Origin: Marinobacterium arenosum
GTDB taxonomy: Bacteria > Pseudomonadota > Gammaproteobacteria > Pseudomonadales > Balneatricaceae
Length of the DNA stretch: 38,939 nt
Assembly: GCF_019795155.1 (NCBI RefSeq)
Contig: NZ_JAILYN010000043.1
Coordinates: 1-38,939 of the forward strand
Direction: 5' to 3'
Below the pieces are notes generated by a model. It worked only from the letters and a program-made list of their open reading frames with translations, searched no databases and had not been told where the DNA came from. Shown piece after piece: positions 34,817-38,939 of the stretch. Both the position numbers and the translations under genes were made by a program. Position 1 is the stretch's first letter, and each line of letters starts with the position of its first letter.

Positions 34817-34832
34817 ATCGATCTAGATCGAT
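34817..34832. promoter_or_regulatory. 16-bp perfect palindrome before the TRAP operon
   Basis: ATCGATCTAGATCGAT is self-complementary over all 16 bases and lies 39 bases upstream of the binding-protein start. The position suits an operator or activator site of the TAXI operon. It contains several GATC tetramers. No regulator is identified. Confidence 0.45.
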
Positions 34833-34871
34833 TCAGTGGGTCTGTTGTTGGCATTGACAGGGGGAATGACC

Positions 34872-35846
34872 ATGAAACATGTCATTACCGCCGTGTTGTT
34901 GGCCGCAGGACTGGCTATGGCTACACTGGCTGCGCCGCGGCTCGCGGCGGCGCAGCAGTTCATCACCATCGGTACCGGAGGGGTCACCGGTGTCTACTAC
35001 CCGACCGGCGGGGCGATCTGCCGGCTGGTCAACAAGGGCCGCAAGGATCACGGTATCCGTTGCTCGGTGGAATCCACCGGCGGCTCGATCTACAACCTGA
35101 ATACCATCCGCGCCGGTGAGCTGGACATGGGGGTGGCCCAGTCCGACTGGCAGTACCACGCCTACCACGGCACCAGCCAGTTCGAGGAGATGGGGCCCAA
35201 CAAGGAGCTGCGGGCGGTGTTCTCGATCCACCCCGAGCCCTTTACCGTGGTGGCTCGCAGCGACGCCGGTATCCGCAGCTTTGACGATCTGCAAGGCAAG
35301 CGGGTCAATGTCGGCAATCCCGGTTCCGGTCAGCGCGGTACCATCGAGGTGCTGATGCAGGCCAAGGGCTGGAGTATGGACGATTTTACGCTGGCCTCCG
35401 AACTGAAAGCCTCTGAGCAGGCCAGCGCGCTGTGCGACAACAAGATCGATGCGATGGTCTATGTGGTCGGTCATCCCAGCGGCGCGATCAAGGAGGCAAC
35501 AACCACCTGCGACAGCGTATTGGTTGACGTGAGCGGTGAAGCCGTGAGCCGGTTGATCAAGGAGCGCCCCTACTACCGGACCGCCACCATTCCAGGTGGC
35601 ATGTATCGTGGCAATGATCAGGATGTTAATACCTTCGGCGTCGGCGCCACCTTCGTATCCTCTACCAGTGTGCCGGACGAGGTGATCTATCAGGTGGTCA
35701 AGGCGGTGTTCGAGAACTTCGACGATTTCCGCAAGTTGCATCCGGCATTCGGCAACCTGAAGAGAGAGGAGATGGTAACGGACGGCCTGTCGGCACCGCT
35801 GCATCCGGGGGCCGAAAAATACTACCGCGAAGCGGGGCTGCTGTAG
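34872..35846 (+). CDS. TAXI-family TRAP transporter solute-binding protein
   Basis: 324 residues. Signal peptide [20 protein letters not shown] with cleavage near AAA-QQ (residues 24-28); mature protein [20 protein letters not shown], the hallmark of TAXI binding proteins, then [28 protein letters not shown] (in part). Two alpha/beta lobes would close on the ligand. TAXI proteins with glutamate or related dicarboxylates as ligands are known, but the ligand cannot be read here. Start ATG 34872 has AGGGGGA six bases upstream. The fused permease follows after 59 bases. Confidence 0.93.
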   Translation: MKHVITAVLLAAGLAMATLAAPRLAAAQQFITIGTGGVTGVYYPTGGAICRLVNKGRKDHGIRCSVESTGGSIYNLNTIRAGELDMGVAQSDWQYHAYHGTSQFEEMGPNKELRAVFSIHPEPFTVVARSDAGIRSFDDLQGKRVNVGNPGSGQRGTIEVLMQAKGWSMDDFTLASELKASEQASALCDNKIDAMVYVVGHPSGAIKEATTTCDSVLVDVSGEAVSRLIKERPYYRTATIPGGMYRGNDQDVNTFGVGATFVSSTSVPDEVIYQVVKAVFENFDDFRKLHPAFGNLKREEMVTDGLSAPLHPGAEKYYREAGLL

Positions 35847-35905
35847 GGACCGCTGCCAGGTGCTGGCCCGCTAGCCTGCGCCTGAACTGAGGCGAAGAGG
35901 TTGCC

Positions 35906-38464
35906 GTGAAGGGATCAGAGCATCAGAAGGCGGCCGACATGGCCGCCGCCGCCGATAGCGGCGGTCGTGTACCTGTAGGCAAAGTCAAATGGGTAATCTC
36001 CGGGATTGCCCTGGCCTGGGCGCTGTTTCAACTCTGGTATGCGTCGCCGTTGCCGTTTGTGCTGAACTTCGGGGTGTTCAACGACACCGAGGCCCGCGCG
36101 ATCCACCTGAGCTTTGCCATTTTCCTGGCCTACACCGCATTCCCGGCGTTCTCTGCGTCGCCGCGCAGCCATGTACCGCTGCACGACTGGCTGTATGCCT
36201 TCGCCGGTGCTTTCGCCGCCTCCTACCTGGTGATCTTCCATACCGAACTGTCGGGCCGGGCCGGTGCGCCCAATACCGTCGATATCGTGGTGGCGGTCTG
36301 CGGTATGGCATTGCTGCTGGAAGCGACCCGACGTTCCTTGGGGCCGCCGCTGATGGTGGTGGCCGGGCTGTTCCTGTTCTACACCTTTGCCGGGCCCCAT
36401 ATGCCGGATGTGATCGCCCATAAGGGCGCTAGCCTCAACAAGGCGATGTCGCATCAGTGGCTCAGTACCGAAGGGGTGTTCGGGGTGGCTCTGGGGGTGT
36501 CGACCAGCTTCGTGTTCCTGTTCGTGCTGTTCGGCGCCTTGCTGGACCGGGCCGGGGCCGGCCACTACTTCACCCAGGTCGCCTTCTCGCTATTGGGGCA
36601 TATGCGTGGCGGGCCGGCCAAGGCCTCGGTGGTCTCCTCCGGGCTCAGCGGGTTGGTGTCGGGTTCGTCGATCGCCAATGTGGTCACCACCGGCACCTTC
36701 ACCATCCCGCTGATGAAACGGGTCGGCTTCCCGGGCTACAAGGCCGGCGCAGTGGAGGTGGCCGCATCCACCAACGGTCAGCTGACGCCGCCGATCATGG
36801 GGGCCGCCGCGTTCCTGATGGTGGAGTATGTCGGCATCTCCTACCTGGAGGTGATCAAGCATGCCATCCTGCCGGCACTGATCTCCTATATCGCACTGGT
36901 CTATATCGTGCATCTGGAAGCCTGCAAGGCCGGCATGGAGGGGCTGCCACGTCGCCACCAGGCGACCCTGCCACAGCGGCTGCTCGGCTGGTGTTCAATT
37001 ATTGTCGGGCTGATCCTGGTCTCCTATGCGGTCTATTACGGCTTCGGCTGGACCAAGGGGCTGCTGGGCAACTGGGCCTACCCGATTGCCAGTGGGCTGT
37101 TGCTGGTGGTCTATCTATTACTGGTTCGATACGCTGCCGGTTATCCGGACCTGGAGTTCGATGATCCGAACCTGGAGATCGTTTCCCTGCCGGATGTCGG
37201 CGTCACCGTGAAATCCGGCCTCTACTATCTGCTGCCGGTGGTGGTGCTGGTCTGGTGTTTGACGGTGGAGCGATTCTCCCCCGGGCTGTCGGCCTACTGG
37301 TCGACGATGTTCATGATCGTCATTGTGATCAGCCATAAGCCGCTGAAGGCGCTGTTCCGCCGCCAGGCCTGGCAGCAGGAACTCTGGCAGGGCGGTCGGG
37401 ATCTGCTGGATGGCTTGATCGGCGGAGCGCGTAATATGATCGGTATCGGTGTGGCCACGGCGGCGGCGGGAATCGTGGTCGGTACTGTCACCCTGACCGG
37501 TATCGGTCTGGTGATGACCGAGTTCGTCGAATTCATCTCCGGCGGTAATGTACTGCTGATGCTGTTGTTCACTGCGGTGATCAGTCTGATACTCGGTATG
37601 GGATTACCCACTACCGCCAACTATATTGTCGTCTCAACCCTGATGGCGCCGGTGATCGTGACCCTCGGCGCCCAGCATGGCCTGCTGGTGCCGCTGATCG
37701 CGGTACACCTGTTTGTGTTCTACTTCGGTATTCTGGCGGATGACACCCCGCCGGTGGGGTTGGCCGCGTTTGCCGCCGCCGCGATTGCCCGTTCGGATCC
37801 GATCCGTACCGGGATACAGGGCTTTACCTACGACATACGTACTGCCGTATTGCCGTTCATGTTCATCTTCAACACTGAGTTGCTGCTGATCGGTATCGAC
37901 AGTGTCTGGCACCTGCTAATGACTATCTTTGCTGCTGTTGTCGCAATGCTAACGTTTGCCGCGGCAACCCAGGGGTTCTGGTTTGTGCGCAGCCGTTGGT
38001 ATGAATCCCTGCTGCTCTTGCTGATCGCTTTTTCGATGTTTCGCCCCGGTTTCTGGTGGGATCAGCTCTACCCACCGCAACGATTGGTGCCCGCCAGCGA
38101 AATTTCCTCGGTGGTGGAACAGATGCCGCAAGGTAGTCAATTGCGGTTGTCGGTGGCCGGGGAAACCATCGATGGTGATTATGTGACCAAGATTGTCGAG
38201 CTGCCGGTACAGGGACCGCCGGACAGTACCGCCCGGCTGGAACAGATGGGACTTGGTTTGGTCATGGAGGAAGACAAGGTGATCGTCGATATGGTGGCCT
38301 TTGCCAGTCCGGCGGAGAAGGCGGGTATCGACTTCGACTGGGAGATACAGCACCTGTTGATCGAGACCGAGCGACCCGACAAACAGTGGTTCTATCTGCC
38401 GGTACTGGCACTGTTGGTATTACTGGGTTGGTGGCAACGCCGCCGTATTCCTAAGCCTGGTTAA
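35906..38464 (+). CDS. fused TRAP transporter permease (4TM+12TM, DctQM) with DUF3394-like tail
   Basis: 852-residue inner-membrane protein that joins the small (DctQ-like) and large (DctM-like) TRAP subunits, the normal layout for TAXI systems. Many hydrophobic helices; DctM signatures include SGLSGLVSGSSIANVVTTGTF (in part), TNGQLTPPIMGAAAFLM and LGMGLPTTANYIV with ILADDTPPVGLAAFAAA. Residues from about 715 to 835 form a non-membrane tail (PASEISSVVEQMPQGSQLRL, FASPAEKAGIDFDWEIQHL), matching DUF3394 tails with a PDZ-like turn, closed by a last helix. Start is GTG 35906 with AAGAGG upstream. It imports the solute of the preceding protein using an ion gradient. Confidence 0.92.
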   Translation: MKGSEHQKAADMAAAADSGGRVPVGKVKWVISGIALAWALFQLWYASPLPFVLNFGVFNDTEARAIHLSFAIFLAYTAFPAFSASPRSHVPLHDWLYAFAGAFAASYLVIFHTELSGRAGAPNTVDIVVAVCGMALLLEATRRSLGPPLMVVAGLFLFYTFAGPHMPDVIAHKGASLNKAMSHQWLSTEGVFGVALGVSTSFVFLFVLFGALLDRAGAGHYFTQVAFSLLGHMRGGPAKASVVSSGLSGLVSGSSIANVVTTGTFTIPLMKRVGFPGYKAGAVEVAASTNGQLTPPIMGAAAFLMVEYVGISYLEVIKHAILPALISYIALVYIVHLEACKAGMEGLPRRHQATLPQRLLGWCSIIVGLILVSYAVYYGFGWTKGLLGNWAYPIASGLLLVVYLLLVRYAAGYPDLEFDDPNLEIVSLPDVGVTVKSGLYYLLPVVVLVWCLTVERFSPGLSAYWSTMFMIVIVISHKPLKALFRRQAWQQELWQGGRDLLDGLIGGARNMIGIGVATAAAGIVVGTVTLTGIGLVMTEFVEFISGGNVLLMLLFTAVISLILGMGLPTTANYIVVSTLMAPVIVTLGAQHGLLVPLIAVHLFVFYFGILADDTPPVGLAAFAAAAIARSDPIRTGIQGFTYDIRTAVLPFMFIFNTELLLIGIDSVWHLLMTIFAAVVAMLTFAAATQGFWFVRSRWYESLLLLLIAFSMFRPGFWWDQLYPPQRLVPASEISSVVEQMPQGSQLRLSVAGETIDGDYVTKIVELPVQGPPDSTARLEQMGLGLVMEEDKVIVDMVAFASPAEKAGIDFDWEIQHLLIETERPDKQWFYLPVLALLVLLGWWQRRRIPKPG

Positions 38465-38609
38465 GAGCAACTATCGTTTTTTAACGTACCTGTTAGCTAT
38501 GTTTATAGCCTTCTGGTTGGCGCTGGTTAAACATTAAGCATCTATTCATTTTTAATCGATCCGATGCTTCCTCAAATAGAATAAAAAAGATCTTTTTGAA
38601 AAGAAGCTG
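38465..38609. other. AT-rich upstream region of the rRNA promoters
   Basis: No gene. AT-rich with A/T runs close to the first promoter (38575-38600), as expected of an UP element and Fis sites. A small hairpin (GCTAT/ATAGC) lies after the permease stop, not followed by a T run. Confidence 0.5.
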
Positions 38610-38637
38610 TTGACTCCCTCGGTGGGGTCTGTAGAAT
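38610..38637 (+). promoter_or_regulatory. rRNA operon promoter 1
   Basis: TTGACT (38610-38615), 16-bp spacer and TAGAAT (38632-38637), followed by GCGCCTC, a GC-rich discriminator typical of stringently controlled rRNA promoters. An AT-rich stretch lies directly upstream. Confidence 0.8.
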
Positions 38638-38796
38638 GCGCCTCCTCGCTTGGGGAGACAGCCTGAAACGGCCACTCAGCAAGCCGGGAAGGTCGGAAAT
38701 AAGTTGTTGATTTTTAATCGAAATTAACGATAATAACCGACCCGCTTTCAGCCGCTTCACAGTAGTCGCCACGGCGGCGAAAGTTGAAAAAAACGG

Positions 38797-38824
38797 TTGA
38801 CAGCGAAGCGGGGTTTGCTAGAAT
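38797..38824 (+). promoter_or_regulatory. rRNA operon promoter 2
   Basis: TTGACA (38797-38802), 16-bp spacer and TAGAAT (38819-38824), followed by ATGCGCCTC. The same 16-bp spacing and discriminator as the first promoter 187 bases upstream show that the two are tandem. Confidence 0.88.
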
Positions 38825-38939
38825 ATGCGCCTCGCTTGAGCAGAACGCTCAGCACGCTCTTTAACAAATTGATCAAGTAATTCGTGTGGGCGCTTGTCGG
38901 GATAAGGCAACAAAAGCTTTATCAAGGCAAGCAACCTAA
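38825..38939 (+). other. 16S rRNA leader (5' end of rRNA operon)
   Basis: Contains boxA, GCTCTTTAACA at 38856-38866, the NusB-NusE antitermination site, followed by AATTGATCAAGTAATTCGTG, as in many gammaproteobacterial rRNA leaders. The 16S gene itself should begin just beyond the window. No mature rRNA sequence is visible. Confidence 0.85.

Noticed and set aside
1-38939. Mobile elements, CRISPR arrays, tRNA genes, dif site
   Set aside because: No transposase or integrase genes, no spaced repeats, no cloverleaf sequence and no XerCD-type site were seen on reading both strands.

Overview
This window is a gene-dense stretch of chromosome, GC-rich by eye, from a gammaproteobacterium. The order rpsT / murJ-ribF-ileS-lspA-fkpB / minor type IV pilins / thiO is the arrangement known from Pseudomonas and relatives. 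The right edge holds tandem promoters and a boxA of the kind that precede a 16S rRNA gene. I see no insertion sequences, phage genes, integrases, tRNAs or CRISPR arrays. I would not name a genus.

Left part (1-7.1 kb): rpsT (minus, GTG start) is divergent from a plus-strand row for lipid II flipping (murJ), flavin nucleotide synthesis (ribF), isoleucyl-tRNA charging (ileS), lipoprotein signal peptide removal (lspA) and protein folding (fkpB). ispH, which usually follows fkpB, is not here. An 811-base gene-free stretch takes its place; it carries a minus-strand terminator and a 21-bp dyad. From 7.8 to 12.7 kb lies a minor-pilin operon (pilE, fimT, pilW, pilX, pilV). pilY1 is absent, and the PilV-like protein is 654 residues long with a Ca-loop-like motif and two tandem beta-rich repeats. 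thiO and nadE follow.

Middle (15.7-20.8 kb): a gene-free stretch with a cluster of DnaA-box sequences lies between convergent genes. Then come a minus-strand pair (DnaQ-like exonuclease plus a cNMP/CBS/DUF294 protein), hupE, and a hairpin-rich spacer. From 20.8 to 26.4 kb a tightly overlapping operon encodes a TonB2-type energy-transducing system: DUF3450 protein, TtpC-like ExbB-family protein, ExbB, ExbD, TonB and a TPR protein, ending with a winged-helix response regulator that has an abnormal receiver. A good Fur-box candidate lies just upstream.

Right part (26.5-38.9 kb): a small exported protein, a YbaK-type deacylase, a histidine-rich putatively Tat-exported protein coupled to a CHAD protein, a GloC-like metallo-hydrolase, a minus-strand pfkA-zapE pair, aceK, a TAXI-type TRAP transporter (binding protein plus fused permease), and the promoter and leader region of an rRNA operon. 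Most of the window is ordinary core genome. The items worth a second look are the DnaA-box cluster, the oversized PilV, the atypical response regulator, the histidine-rich exported protein and several operator-like palindromes.
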